A stretch of 64,000 bases of DNA, taken from assembly GCA_002324875.1 (NCBI GenBank), contig NTJG01000014.1, positions 31,728 through 95,727 on the forward strand. The letters run 5' to 3'. Under the pieces are notes generated by a model. It was not told where the DNA came from. It made no database searches and saw only the letters and a program-made list of their open reading frames with translations. Below, piece after piece: positions 1 to 8,314 of the stretch. Positions within the stretch are counted from its first letter, which is position 1, and every line of letters begins with the position of its first letter. The position numbers and the translations under genes are program-made. Source of the stretch: Lysobacteraceae bacterium NML93-0793. GTDB lineage: Bacteria; Pseudomonadota; Gammaproteobacteria; Xanthomonadales; Xanthomonadaceae.

Positions 1-1
1 G

Positions 2-1399
2 CAGCACATCGGCGCGTATCACGTCGAAACCGACAAGGGCGTCATCAGCTTCCTCGACACCCCGGGCCATGCCGCGTTCACTTCTATGCGCGCGCGCGGC
101 GCCAAGCTCACCGACATCGTGGTGCTGGTGGTCGCGGCCGACGACGGCGTCATGCCGCAGACGGCCGAGGCGATCCAGCACGCGAAGGCGGCCAAGGTGC
201 CGCTGATCGTCGCGATCAACAAGATCGACAAGTCCGGCGCGGATCCGAGCCGGGTCAAGAACGAGCTGCTCGAGCACGACGTGGTCGCCGAAGATTTCGG
301 TGGCGACACCCAGGTGGTGGAGCTGTCGGCCAAGACCGGCGACGGCGTGGACGATCTGCTCGACGCGATCTCGCTGCAGTCCGAAGTGCTCGAGCTGCGG
401 GCCGTGGCCGAAGGCCGCGCCAGCGGCACGGTCATCGAATCCTCGCTCGACAAGGGCCGTGGTCCGGTGGCGACGGTGCTGGTCCAGCAGGGCCTGCTCG
501 CGCGCGGCGATTACCTCGTGTGCGGTATCCAGTACGGCCGCGTGCGTGCACTGTTCGACGAGACCGGCAGCCAGACCCAGTCGGCCGGCCCGTCGATTCC
601 GGTGCAGGTGCTGGGCCTGTCGGGCGTGCCCGAGGCGGGCGACGATTTCGTCGTCGTCGCCGACGAGCGTCTGGCCAAGGAAGTCGCCCAGCAGCGCGAG
701 ACCAAGCGTCGCGAGACGCGTCTGGTGCAGGCCGCGGGCAACCGCATGGAAGACATCATGGCGCAGATGGGCCAGGCCGAGCAGCAGCTGTCGCTCAACC
801 TGGTCATCAAGGCCGATGTGCAGGGTTCGGTCGAGGCGCTGCGTCAGGCCCTGACCGCGCTGTCGAACGACCAGATCCGCGTCAACATCATCGTCGCCGG
901 TGTCGGCGGCATCACCGAATCGGACGCCAACTCGGCGGCCGCGGCGAAGGCCACGATCATCGGCTTCAACGTCCGTGCCGACGCGTCGGCGCGCAAGGTG
1001 ATCGAGAACAGTGCGCTCGACCTGCGCTATTTCTCGGTGATCTACGACGTGATCGACCAGGTCAAGCAGGTCGCTTCGGGCATCCTCGGCATGGAGATCC
1101 GCGAGGAGATCATCGGTATCGCCCAGGTCCGCGACGTGTTCCGCAGCTCCAAGTTCGGTGCCGTCGCCGGCTGTATGGTCGTCGAGGGCGTGGTCAAGCG
1201 TTCCAAGCCGATCCGCGTGCTGCGCGACAACACCGTGGTGTTCGAAGGCGAACTGGAATCGCTGCGCCGCTTCAAGGAGAACGTCGACGAGGTGCGCAAC
1301 GGCACCGAGTGCGGCATCGGCGTGAAGGCCTACAACGACGTCAAGGCCGGCGACCAGATCGAATGCTTCGAGCGTATCGAGGTGCAGCGGACGCTGTAA
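2..1399 (+). CDS. infB: Translation initiation factor IF-2, 3' part
   Basis: IF-2 is the GTPase that brings initiator tRNA to the 30S subunit and promotes subunit joining. The frame is open from base 2, so the gene begins upstream of the window; 465 codons are visible. The G-domain motifs DTPGH (visible residues about 20-24) and NKID are present. They are followed by the long C-terminal beta-barrel and C1/C2 domains, including the conserved stretch around EAL..AL and the GVGGITESD motif. The gene heads the infB-rbfA-truB-rpsO-pnp order typical of proteobacteria. The stop is TAA at 1397. A dispersed inverted repeat separates it from rbfA. Confidence 0.97.
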   Translation, partial: QHIGAYHVETDKGVISFLDTPGHAAFTSMRARGAKLTDIVVLVVAADDGVMPQTAEAIQHAKAAKVPLIVAINKIDKSGADPSRVKNELLEHDVVAEDFGGDTQVVELSAKTGDGVDDLLDAISLQSEVLELRAVAEGRASGTVIESSLDKGRGPVATVLVQQGLLARGDYLVCGIQYGRVRALFDETGSQTQSAGPSIPVQVLGLSGVPEAGDDFVVVADERLAKEVAQQRETKRRETRLVQAAGNRMEDIMAQMGQAEQQLSLNLVIKADVQGSVEALRQALTALSNDQIRVNIIVAGVGGITESDANSAAAAKATIIGFNVRADASARKVIENSALDLRYFSVIYDVIDQVKQVASGILGMEIREEIIGIAQVRDVFRSSKFGAVAGCMVVEGVVKRSKPIRVLRDNTVVFEGELESLRRFKENVDEVRNGTECGIGVKAYNDVKAGDQIECFERIEVQRTL

Positions 1400-1408
1400 G
1401 CGTCCGCG

Positions 1409-1519
1409 GTGATTCGTGGATGGGTGATTCGTGATTCGCGAGAGCGGGTCACGGCACCGACACGGATCGCCTGATCGGGCAAGGCCTTTTCGAATCACCA
1501 ATTACGAATCACCAATCAC
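1409..1519. repeat. Dispersed inverted repeat, copy 1 (infB-rbfA gap)
   Basis: The whole infB-rbfA gap is filled by an imperfect inverted repeat. The left arm (about 1409-1440) has GTGATTCG units, and the right arm (about 1491-1519) has CGAATCACCAATTACGAATC followed by ACCAATCAC. The same sequence with cleaner arms recurs between phoU and pstB at 38466-38562. The right arm ends one base before the GTG start of rbfA, so it occupies the Shine-Dalgarno position of that gene. The transcript could fold into a long hairpin. Confidence 0.8.
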
Positions 1520-1879
1520 GTGCCGACCAAATCCTTCCATCGCACCGATCGCGTCTCCGCCCAGCTTCGCCGCGAACTGGGCACGCTCGTGCGTGAGGCC
1601 GTGTCCGAACATGGCCTGCCGTCGGTCAGCGTGTCCGATGTCGAGGTCACGCGTGACATGGCGCATGCCAAGGTCTTCGTGACCGCGCTGCAGTCCGAGC
1701 GCTCGGCCGAGGCCGTGAAGGGCCTCATGACCGTCGCGCACGAGATCCGCTTCCGTCTCGCACGTGCGGTGAAGATGCGCCACGTGCCCGAGCTGCACTT
1801 CCATTACGACGATTCCGTCGACCGCGGCGAGCGCATCGACCATCTGTTGCGCGATGTCGGCGACACCTCCACCGACTGA
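1520..1879 (+). CDS. rbfA: 30S ribosome-binding factor RbfA
   Basis: RbfA is a small KH-fold protein that binds the 30S subunit during late 16S rRNA maturation and is needed at low temperature. The 119-residue product starts [20 protein letters not shown] and carries the typical [18 protein letters not shown] core at about residues 35-53. The start chosen is GTG at 1520, which gives the usual N-terminus. No Shine-Dalgarno sequence precedes it because a repeat arm runs up to base 1519, so translation may depend on the repeat structure or on coupling. Its end overlaps the first candidate start of truB. Confidence 0.93.
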   Translation: MPTKSFHRTDRVSAQLRRELGTLVREAVSEHGLPSVSVSDVEVTRDMAHAKVFVTALQSERSAEAVKGLMTVAHEIRFRLARAVKMRHVPELHFHYDDSVDRGERIDHLLRDVGDTSTD

Positions 1880-2909
1880 CGGCGTGTCATCCGGCGCGGC
1901 GCCGCCGCGTGTGCGTTCAAGACGCCGCCAGTCGGATCGCCCGCGCACGCAGTTCCGCAAGCTCGACGGCATCCTGCTGCTCGACAAGCCGCGCGGCATG
2001 AGCTCGAACCAGGCGCTGCAACGCGTGCGCCATCTGTTCCGGGCCGAGAAGGGCGGGCATACCGGCAGCCTCGATCCACTGGCGACGGGCCTGCTGCCCG
2101 TCTGCTTCGGCGAGGCGACCAAGATCGCCGGCGGCCTGCTCGGCGCGCGCAAGGCCTACACCACCGTCGCCCGCCTCGGGCAGGTGACCGACACCGACGA
2201 TGCGGACGGCGAAATCCTGCGCGAACGCCCCGTGCCCGCGCTGACGGTCGACATGCTCGATGCCGCGCTCGGCCAGCTGGTCGGGCGGATCCAGCAACGG
2301 CCGCCGATCTATTCGGCCCTCAAACGCGGCGGTGAGCCGCTGTACGCCAAGGCGCGGCGCGGCGAGATGGTCGACGTCGAGACCCGTCCGGTGGACGTGC
2401 ATGCCTTCGAGCTGCAATCGGCGGCCGACCTGCTCGACGGCGTACTCGATCCGGATGGCGCGCCGCAGCTGCGCCTGCATGTCGAATGCGGCTCGGGCAC
2501 CTATGTGCGCAGCCTCGTGCGCGATCTCGGCGAACGTCTGGGCTGCGGCGCGCACGTGGCCGAACTGCGCCGCCTGTGGGTGGACCCGTTCCGGGATCCG
2601 CGCATGTGGACGCTCGAGGAACTCCAGGCGCTGGCCGCGCGCAGCGAGCGCGGGCTCGAGGCCTGCCTGCTCGACATCGAGGCCGGCATGCTGGCCTGGC
2701 CGGCGGTGCACGTCGATGCACGGCAGGCCGCCCGTCTGCAGAACGGCCAGGACGTGCCGGGCCCGTTCACCCCGACCGGTGAGGTCGCGGTCTTCGGGCC
2801 GGGCGGCCTGGCCGAAGGCCTGGGACAGGTGGCGGCCGAGGGCCGCCTGAGGGCGCAGCGCATGTTCCGCCGGGCCAGCCCGGCGGCCGCGGACGCGACC
2901 GCGGGCTGA
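1854..2909 (+). CDS. truB: tRNA pseudouridine(55) synthase TruB
   Basis: TruB converts U55 of the tRNA T-loop to pseudouridine and acts as a tRNA chaperone. The product of up to 351 residues has the family signature [16 protein letters not shown], with the catalytic Asp at residue 74, and a C-terminal PUA-like region. The first ATG at 1854 overlaps rbfA by 26 bases. An in-frame GTG at 1884, five bases after the rbfA stop, would remove ten poorly conserved residues and is an equally likely start. A basic 20-residue segment precedes the fold ([17 protein letters not shown]). Confidence 0.94.
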   Translation: MSATPPPTDGVSSGAAPPRVRSRRRQSDRPRTQFRKLDGILLLDKPRGMSSNQALQRVRHLFRAEKGGHTGSLDPLATGLLPVCFGEATKIAGGLLGARKAYTTVARLGQVTDTDDADGEILRERPVPALTVDMLDAALGQLVGRIQQRPPIYSALKRGGEPLYAKARRGEMVDVETRPVDVHAFELQSAADLLDGVLDPDGAPQLRLHVECGSGTYVRSLVRDLGERLGCGAHVAELRRLWVDPFRDPRMWTLEELQALAARSERGLEACLLDIEAGMLAWPAVHVDARQAARLQNGQDVPGPFTPTGEVAVFGPGGLAEGLGQVAAEGRLRAQRMFRRASPAAADATAG

Positions 2910-2918
2910 ATAGCCGCC

Positions 2919-2947
2919 TTGTCCGGCACCCGGGCAAGCGGTACACT
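2919..2947 (+). promoter_or_regulatory. Candidate sigma-70 promoter for rpsO-pnp
   Basis: TTGTCC (2919-2924) and TACACT (2942-2947) are separated by exactly 17 bases and each matches four of six consensus positions. They lie just after truB and about 115 bases before rpsO, where proteobacteria commonly have an internal promoter. This rests on pattern and position only. Confidence 0.45.
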
Positions 2948-3063
2948 TTCGCCGCCTTTTTCAGGGCACTCCGCAACTCCAATCCACAGGCGGTCCGGGC
3001 GGTGCGCGACGGTCATCACGACAGGTCGCGGTCTTCTGCGGGACGCGCGTCAAGAGAACCGAA

Positions 3064-3330
3064 ATGACCAGCACCATCGACAACAGCAAGATCATCGAAG
3101 ACCACAAGCGCGGCGAGAACGACACCGGCTCGCCGGAAGTCCAGGTCGCCCTGCTGACCGCACGCATCGTGCACCTGACCGAACACTTCAAGACGCACAA
3201 GAAGGACCACCACAGCCGTCGTGGCCTGCTGATGATGGTCAACCGTCGTCGCAGCCTGCTCGACTATCTGCACCGGAAGGATGCGGACCGCTACAAGGCC
3301 CTGATCGAGAAGCTCGGCCTGCGTCGCTAA
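3064..3330 (+). CDS. rpsO: 30S ribosomal protein S15
   Basis: S15 is a primary 16S rRNA-binding protein that organises the central domain of the 30S subunit. The 88-residue product has normal length and the signature [20 protein letters not shown] (about residues 22-41), followed by [20 protein letters not shown]. It lies between truB and pnp in the conserved order and is closely followed by an intrinsic terminator. In relatives S15 represses its own translation through its leader, but I cannot define such a structure here. Confidence 0.97.
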   Translation: MTSTIDNSKIIEDHKRGENDTGSPEVQVALLTARIVHLTEHFKTHKKDHHSRRGLLMMVNRRRSLLDYLHRKDADRYKALIEKLGLRR

Positions 3331-3342
3331 GACTGACACCCA

Positions 3343-3374
3343 CCGCGGCGCAGAAATGCGCCGCGGTTCTTTTT
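3343..3374 (+). terminator. Intrinsic terminator after rpsO
   Basis: A perfect 10-bp stem, CCGCGGCGCA (3343-3352) with TGCGCCGCGG (3357-3366), is closed by a GAAA tetraloop and followed by TTCTTTTT. It lies between rpsO and pnp, where a partial terminator is usual in proteobacteria, so some read-through into pnp is expected. Confidence 0.85.
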
Positions 3375-3450
3375 AGGGCGTGGCAGCGTCCGCCCGGTCG
3401 GGGCATGGGTTCCGCACCGGTTCATCGCAAGAGACATCAAGGAATTCAAC

Positions 3451-5559
3451 GTGGCGAAAGTGACAAAGAGCTTCCAGTTCGGTAACCACACGGTGACGCT
3501 CGAGACCGGCGAGATCGCGCGCCAGGCCGGCGGTGCCGTCATGGTGTCGTGCGAGGGCACCCAGGTGCTGGTCACCGCGGTGGCCAACAAGACCGCGCGC
3601 GAAGGGCAGGATTTCTTCCCGCTGACCGTCGACTACCAGGAGAAGTTCTACGCCGGCGGCCGCATCCCGGGCGGCTTCTTCAAGCGTGAAGGTCGCGCCA
3701 CCGAGAAGGAGACGCTGACTTCGCGCCTGATCGACCGTCCGATCCGCCCGCTGTTCCCGGACGGCTTCCGCAACGAAGTCCAGGTCATCGCCACCGTGAT
3801 GTCGATGAACCCCGAGATCGACGGTGACATCCTAGCCCTGATCGGTGCCTCGGCTGCGCTGTCGCTGTCGGGCGCGCCGTTCGACGGCCCGATCGGCGCG
3901 GCCAAGGTCGGCTACAAGGACGGCCAGTACCTGCTGAACCCGACCGTGACCGAGCTGAAGGATTCGGACCTCGAGCTCGTCGTCGCCGGTACCGCCAACG
4001 CCGTGCTGATGGTCGAATCCGAAGCCCGCGAACTGTCGGAAGACGTGATGCTGGGCGCGGTGATGTTCGGCCACAAGCAGATGCAGGTCGCGATCGAGAC
4101 GATCAACGCGCTCGTCGCCGAGGCCGGCAAGCCGAAGTGGGAGTGGACCGCACCGGCCGCGAACGAAAGCCTGATCTCCACGCTGCGCACCGCCATCGGC
4201 GAGCAGCTCGCCGGCGCGTTCCAGGTGCGCGACAAGCTCGAGCGCAAGGACGCGATCTCCAAGGTCAAGAAGGCGATCCTCGAAGCCGTGCAGCCGCACG
4301 CCGAGGCCAATGCCTGGTCGAGCAGCGAACTGTCGAAGGAGTTCGGCGAGCAGGAATACCAGACCATGCGCAACTCGGTCCTCAAGACCAAGGTGCGTAT
4401 CGACGGCCGTGCGCTCGACACCGTGCGCCCGATCACCTCGAAGGTCGGCATCCTGCCGCGCGTGCACGGCTCGTCGCTGTTCACCCGCGGTGAGACGCAG
4501 GCGATCGTCGCGGTCACGCTGGGCACCGCCCGCGACGGCCAGATCATCGATTCGGTGGCCGGCGAGTACAAGGAACACTTCCTGTTCCACTACAACTTCC
4601 CCCCGTACTCGGTGGGAGAAGCCGGCCGCATGATGGGACCGAAGCGTCGCGAGATCGGCCACGGCCGCCTCGCCAAGCGCGGCGTGCTCGCCGTGATGCC
4701 GACGATGGAAGAGTTCCCGTACACGATCCGCGTTGTGTCGGAGATCACCGAGTCGAACGGCTCCTCGTCGATGGCCTCGGTCTGCGGTTCGTCGCTGGCG
4801 CTGATGGACGCGGGCGTGCCGATCAAGGCGCCGGTCGCGGGTATCGCGATGGGCCTGGTCAAGGAAGGCGACGACTTCGTCGTGCTCTCCGACATCCTGG
4901 GCGACGAGGATCACCTCGGCGACATGGACTTCAAGGTCGCCGGCACCACGAACGGCATCTCGGCGCTGCAGATGGACATCAAGATCCAGGGCATCACCGA
5001 AGAGATCATGAAGGTCGCGCTGGCCCAGGCGAAGCAGGGCCGTCTGCACATCCTCAACGAGATGAGCAGCGCGCTGACCACCCCGCGTTCGGAGCTCAGC
5101 GAGTTCGCGCCGCGCCTGATCACGATCAAGATCCACCCTGACAAGATCCGCGAAGTGATCGGCAAGGGCGGTTCGGTCATCCAGGCGATCACCAAGGAGA
5201 CCGGCACCCAGATCGACATCCAGGACGACGGCACGATCACGATCGCCTCGGTCAACGGCGCTGCCGGCCAGGCCGCGAAGTCGCGCATCGAGCAGATCAC
5301 CTCCGACGTCGAGCCGGGCCGCATCTACGAGGGCAAGGTCGTCAAGCTTATGGACTTCGGCGCGTTCGTGACGATCTCCCCCGGCAAGGACGGTCTGGTC
5401 CACGTGTCGCAGATTTCCAACGAGCGTGTCGAGAAGGTCGGCGACGTGCTCAAGGAAGGCGACGTGGTCAAGGTCAAGGTGCTGGAAGTCGACAAGCAGG
5501 GCCGCATCCGCCTGTCGATGAAGGCCGTCGCCGAAGGCGAGGGCACGCCGGCCGAGTAA
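3451..5559 (+). CDS. pnp: Polyribonucleotide nucleotidyltransferase (PNPase)
   Basis: PNPase degrades RNA 3' to 5' by phosphorolysis and is the exonuclease of the degradosome. The 702-residue product has the expected order: RNase PH domain 1 (about 10-145), an alpha-helical linker, RNase PH domain 2 (about 320-545), a KH domain (about 550-610, with [19 protein letters not shown]) and an S1 domain (about 618-688, [16 protein letters not shown]). Start is GTG at 3451 with AAGGA at 3438-3442. It lies about 120 bases after rpsO. Confidence 0.97.
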   Translation: MAKVTKSFQFGNHTVTLETGEIARQAGGAVMVSCEGTQVLVTAVANKTAREGQDFFPLTVDYQEKFYAGGRIPGGFFKREGRATEKETLTSRLIDRPIRPLFPDGFRNEVQVIATVMSMNPEIDGDILALIGASAALSLSGAPFDGPIGAAKVGYKDGQYLLNPTVTELKDSDLELVVAGTANAVLMVESEARELSEDVMLGAVMFGHKQMQVAIETINALVAEAGKPKWEWTAPAANESLISTLRTAIGEQLAGAFQVRDKLERKDAISKVKKAILEAVQPHAEANAWSSSELSKEFGEQEYQTMRNSVLKTKVRIDGRALDTVRPITSKVGILPRVHGSSLFTRGETQAIVAVTLGTARDGQIIDSVAGEYKEHFLFHYNFPPYSVGEAGRMMGPKRREIGHGRLAKRGVLAVMPTMEEFPYTIRVVSEITESNGSSSMASVCGSSLALMDAGVPIKAPVAGIAMGLVKEGDDFVVLSDILGDEDHLGDMDFKVAGTTNGISALQMDIKIQGITEEIMKVALAQAKQGRLHILNEMSSALTTPRSELSEFAPRLITIKIHPDKIREVIGKGGSVIQAITKETGTQIDIQDDGTITIASVNGAAGQAAKSRIEQITSDVEPGRIYEGKVVKLMDFGAFVTISPGKDGLVHVSQISNERVEKVGDVLKEGDVVKVKVLEVDKQGRIRLSMKAVAEGEGTPAE

Positions 5560-5584
5560 TCGCCGACGCGGCATGTGACACAGG

Positions 5585-5612
5585 AACGGGCCGCGCAAGC
5601 GGCCCGTTTCCG
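5585..5612 (+). terminator. Intrinsic terminator after pnp
   Basis: The stem AACGGGCCGC (5585-5594) pairs with GCGGCCCGTT (5599-5608) around a GCAA loop and is followed by TCCGTTT. It ends the infB-pnp transcription unit. Confidence 0.75.
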
Positions 5613-5705
5613 TTTGCGGGCAGGGCCTTGGGCGTGGCTGCTTCGGTAGGATGGGTCAAGCGCAGCGACACACCTCGCGCCGCGATCTCCGCAAATGGAC
5701 CTGCC

Positions 5706-6317
5706 ATGCGCCGAAGCCTGCTCATCACTCTGCTGTGTCTGATCGCGCCCGCCTACGCGCAGGACACAGTCCCGGACTGCAGCGTTGATCGCGATGCCGT
5801 GATGGCGCTCGACGAGGCAAGGTTCGACCAGGCGCTGCCCGATGGCGGCTGGCGTCGCCTCGATACGCCGGGCTGCCACCTTGCCGCAGCCGAACTGATC
5901 GCCGCCTGGCGTGCATCACATCCGCAGGCCTCGCCGACCGTCGCCTGGCATCAGGGACAGATGCTGGCGCAGGGTGGTCGCAATGCGGACGCGATTCCAT
6001 TGCTGGAGCGCTCGCGCAGGTCGGTCGAGCAGGATGTCGCCGGCTGGAATCACTATCTCGATGCCACGCTGGCGTTCCTGCGTGCCGACAGGGGCGCGTT
6101 CGACCGCGCACGCGAAGCGCTTGCCACGCAGTCCTATCCGGACATGCCTGGCATGCCGCCGCTGGTCGACGGTTACATGGACGTGCCGACGCAGCAGGGC
6201 CAGCCGCCGATGCGCGTGCGTTGGCCGCCAAATCTCGACGTCGTCGACGGGCTGATGCGTTGCTTCGGCAAGCCGTACGCGGAAGCCTACGGGCGGTCTT
6301 GTCGGGCGCCGATGTAG
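5706..6317 (+). CDS. Secreted hypothetical protein
   Basis: I do not recognise the family. The 203-residue product begins MRRSLLITLLCLIAPAYAQD, a clear Sec signal peptide with cleavage expected after AYA. The mature part is rich in Ala and Asp, has three Cys residues, and contains a short helical stretch resembling a single TPR-like repeat (about residues 75-125, ASHPQASPTVAWHQGQML onward). An upstream extension is open in frame, but ATG 5706 is preferred because it places the signal peptide at the N-terminus. The gene stands alone between the pnp terminator and a REP-like repeat. Probably periplasmic. Confidence 0.6.
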   Translation: MRRSLLITLLCLIAPAYAQDTVPDCSVDRDAVMALDEARFDQALPDGGWRRLDTPGCHLAAAELIAAWRASHPQASPTVAWHQGQMLAQGGRNADAIPLLERSRRSVEQDVAGWNHYLDATLAFLRADRGAFDRAREALATQSYPDMPGMPPLVDGYMDVPTQQGQPPMRVRWPPNLDVVDGLMRCFGKPYAEAYGRSCRAPM

Positions 6318-6362
6318 CGGAAAGGCCGCCTTGCGCGGCGACGTTCGCGCCGAGTTTGCCCT

Positions 6363-6440
6363 GTGGGAGCGCGCTCGCGCGCGATTCCGACGGTGTCGAC
6401 GCGAACGGTCTCCCGGACTCGCGCGCGAGCGCGCTCCCAC
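6363..6440. repeat. REP-like palindromic repeat, copy 1
   Basis: The left arm 6363-6384 (core GGGAGCGCGCTCGCGCGCGA) is matched by its exact reverse complement at 6419-6440, with 34 bases between. Related elements with GTAGGAGCGCGCTCGCGCGC arms occur at 10125 and 10300. This style of extragenic palindrome is common in Xanthomonadaceae and Pseudomonas. Confidence 0.8.
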
Positions 6441-6596
6441 GGAAGCAGTCCGAGCACTCGTTCGAAGACGACTTCGACATTCATCGCAGTTCGCACCCGA
6501 TTTCAGCGCAACCGCGACGATCGCGACGAAACTGACTGCGCCGTCTAATCCCAATGTGTGAGTTTGCGGATGCCGGTCATCTGGCAGCCTTGCGGC

Positions 6597-8000
6597 ATGA
6601 ATGCAATTGCCGACCAGAACGCCGTCAAAGCCCCCACGCGCGGGCCCGTTCACAAGCGCAAGCCGCTGTGGCACCACCTGTATTTTTGGGTGCTGGCGGG
6701 AATCGTTGCCGGTATCGCCATCGGGTTCCTGGCCCCTGCCGTCGGCGCACAGATGAAGTGGCTGGCCGATCTCTTCATCAAGCTGGTCAAGGTGGTCATC
6801 GCGCCGACCATCTTCGCCACCGTCGCGGTCGGCATTGCCGGGCTCGGCAATCTCGCCAAGGCCGGCGGCCTGGCGCTCAAGACCGTCGTCTACTTCAACG
6901 TCACCACCGTGTTCGCGCTGGGCATCGGCCTGGTCGTCATCAATCTGCTGGGGCCGGGGCGCCGCCTTGGCCTCGATATCGCCACCTTCGACGCCTCCGC
7001 CGCGGAAGGCACGCTCAAGAGCGCCGGGGCCGCGGCGGGCGAGGGCATCACCGGCTTCCTGTTGCATCTGGTGCCGACCTCGTTCTTCGGCGCCTTCGTC
7101 GAAGGCCAGCTGATCCAGGTGCTGGTGATGGCGATCCTCGTCGCCTGCGCGATCACGATGCTCGGCGAGCGCGGCAAGCCGGCGGTCGCGGCGCTCGACA
7201 CCATCGCCCAGGTGATGTTCGGGGTGATCAAGATCGTGATGTGGTTCGCGCCGCTGGGCGCGATGGGCGGCATGGCCTTCACCATCGGCGAGTACGGCGG
7301 CGCGATTCTCGGTTCGCTGGGTTACTTCATGCTGAGCTTCTGGCTGACCTGCCTGCTGTTCCTGTTTCTGGTGCTCGGGCCGATCTGCTGGTGGTCGGGT
7401 TTCAGCATCTTCAAGTACATCCGCATGATCCGCGACGAGCTGCTGATCGTGCTCGGCACCTCGTCGTCGGAGACGGTGCTGCCGCGCATGCTGACCAAGC
7501 TCGAGGCGGCCGGCGTCCCGAAGTCGGTGGTCGGTCTGACCATTCCCACCGGCTATTCCTTCAACCTCGACGGCACTGCGATCTACATGACCATGGGCGC
7601 GATCTTCATCGCCCAGGCCTTCGGCATCGAAGTGCCGATCGGCACGCAGATCGCGCTGCTGGTCTTCATGCTGATCTCGTCCAACGGCGCGGCCGGCGTG
7701 TCGGGCGCGGGTCTGGTGACGCTGGCGGCGTCGCTGGCGGCATTCGAGAGCGTGATTCCGCTGGCCGGCATCGCGCTGATCGTCGGCATCGACCGCTTCA
7801 TGTCCGAAGGCCGTGCGCTGACCAACCTCACCGGCAACGGCATCGGCACGCTGGTGGTCGCACGCTGGACCGGGCAACTCGATCGCGAGCGTCTGGCGGA
7901 GGTGCTCGACAATCCACGCCTGGTCGACCCCGAGCGCCTGGCTGCCGACAGCGTCCAGACCGCCACGCCACCCGACGGGGTGCCGGCCGGCACACACTGA
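6597..8000 (+). CDS. Dicarboxylate/amino acid:cation symporter (DctA/GltP family)
   Basis: This is an inner-membrane secondary transporter of the DAACS (SLC1) family, which takes up C4-dicarboxylates or acidic amino acids with protons or sodium. The 467-residue product has about eight hydrophobic segments. The family hallmarks are present: the serine-rich hairpin LGTSSSETVLPRML, the TGYSFNLDGTAIYM motif, and SSNGAAGVSGAGLVTLAASL. Starts at 6558 (GTG), 6570 (ATG) and 6597 (ATG) are all in frame; 6597 fits usual family length. Substrate cannot be fixed from sequence. It stands alone, ending 100 bases before the asnB leader region. Confidence 0.88.
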   Translation: MNAIADQNAVKAPTRGPVHKRKPLWHHLYFWVLAGIVAGIAIGFLAPAVGAQMKWLADLFIKLVKVVIAPTIFATVAVGIAGLGNLAKAGGLALKTVVYFNVTTVFALGIGLVVINLLGPGRRLGLDIATFDASAAEGTLKSAGAAAGEGITGFLLHLVPTSFFGAFVEGQLIQVLVMAILVACAITMLGERGKPAVAALDTIAQVMFGVIKIVMWFAPLGAMGGMAFTIGEYGGAILGSLGYFMLSFWLTCLLFLFLVLGPICWWSGFSIFKYIRMIRDELLIVLGTSSSETVLPRMLTKLEAAGVPKSVVGLTIPTGYSFNLDGTAIYMTMGAIFIAQAFGIEVPIGTQIALLVFMLISSNGAAGVSGAGLVTLAASLAAFESVIPLAGIALIVGIDRFMSEGRALTNLTGNGIGTLVVARWTGQLDRERLAEVLDNPRLVDPERLAADSVQTATPPDGVPAGTH

Positions 8001-8101
8001 ATCGCTGGCCGGAATGCGCGCCCGGTCACGTGCTCGTCCTCATGCGCCCGTTGCATCTGCAACGGTTGCGCATCCCCGACCCAGCCGCTAGGTTCGTCCC
8101 C

Positions 8102-8194
8102 ATGGCCCGTCCCGCTGTTACCGGCAATCGCAACCGCAACGTCCTGCGCACGAATAATCGTGCGCGGCCGACGCGGGTGTGGGAGCAGGCGTAG
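8102..8194 (+). CDS. Asparagine-rich leader peptide of asnB (predicted)
   Basis: A 30-codon frame begins ATG at 8102 and ends TAG at 8192. Five of its codons are Asn (8126, 8132, 8138, 8153, 8156), all within eleven codons, and the last two are adjacent. It lies upstream of asnB, whose product makes asparagine, and its codons overlap the RNA stems described in the next entry. This is what a trp/his/leu-style leader peptide looks like. The ribosome-binding site is weak (AGG about nine bases upstream). A poor promoter match, TTGCGC (8066) - 17 - TAGGTT (8089), would start transcription almost at the ATG, so the leader might be leaderless. Confidence 0.75.
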   Translation: MARPAVTGNRNRNVLRTNNRARPTRVWEQA

Positions 8195-8257
8195 CAGGAT
8201 CGAAAGACACGCCAAGCTTCAGACACAGACCCGCATCGGCCGCGATGCGGGTTTTTT
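8140..8257 (+). promoter_or_regulatory. Transcription attenuator controlling asnB
   Basis: Three alternative stems can be drawn by hand. 1:2 pairs GCGCACG (8146-8152) with CGTGCGC (8159-8165), with the tandem Asn codons AATAAT as the loop; six more pairs extend it (8140-8145 with 8166-8173, leaving a CC bulge). 2:3 pairs 8166-8178 with 8229-8241 in 12 of 13 positions. 3:4 pairs 8230-8238 with 8243-8251 and precedes six T residues. Stem 2:3 excludes the terminator 3:4, and 1:2 excludes 2:3. A ribosome stalled at Asn codons would open 1:2, allow 2:3 and let transcription continue into asnB. Confidence 0.8.
8230..8257 (+). terminator. Attenuator terminator upstream of asnB
   Basis: CCCGCATCG (8230-8238) pairs perfectly with CGATGCGGG (8243-8251) across a GCCG loop and is followed by TTTTTT. 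It is 230 bases from the preceding symporter gene but only 57 bases before the asnB start, which favours attenuation over ordinary termination of the upstream gene. Confidence 0.9.
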
Positions 8258-8314
8258 CTTGCTCCGCATCCGGCTCCCTATGTTCGACCGATCCACTTCT
8301 TCAGGAGCCTCATC

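Noticed and set aside
8230..8257. Ordinary terminator of the upstream symporter gene
   Set aside because: It is 230 bases from that gene but adjacent to asnB, and its left arm has an alternative near-perfect partner in the leader frame, which points to attenuation.
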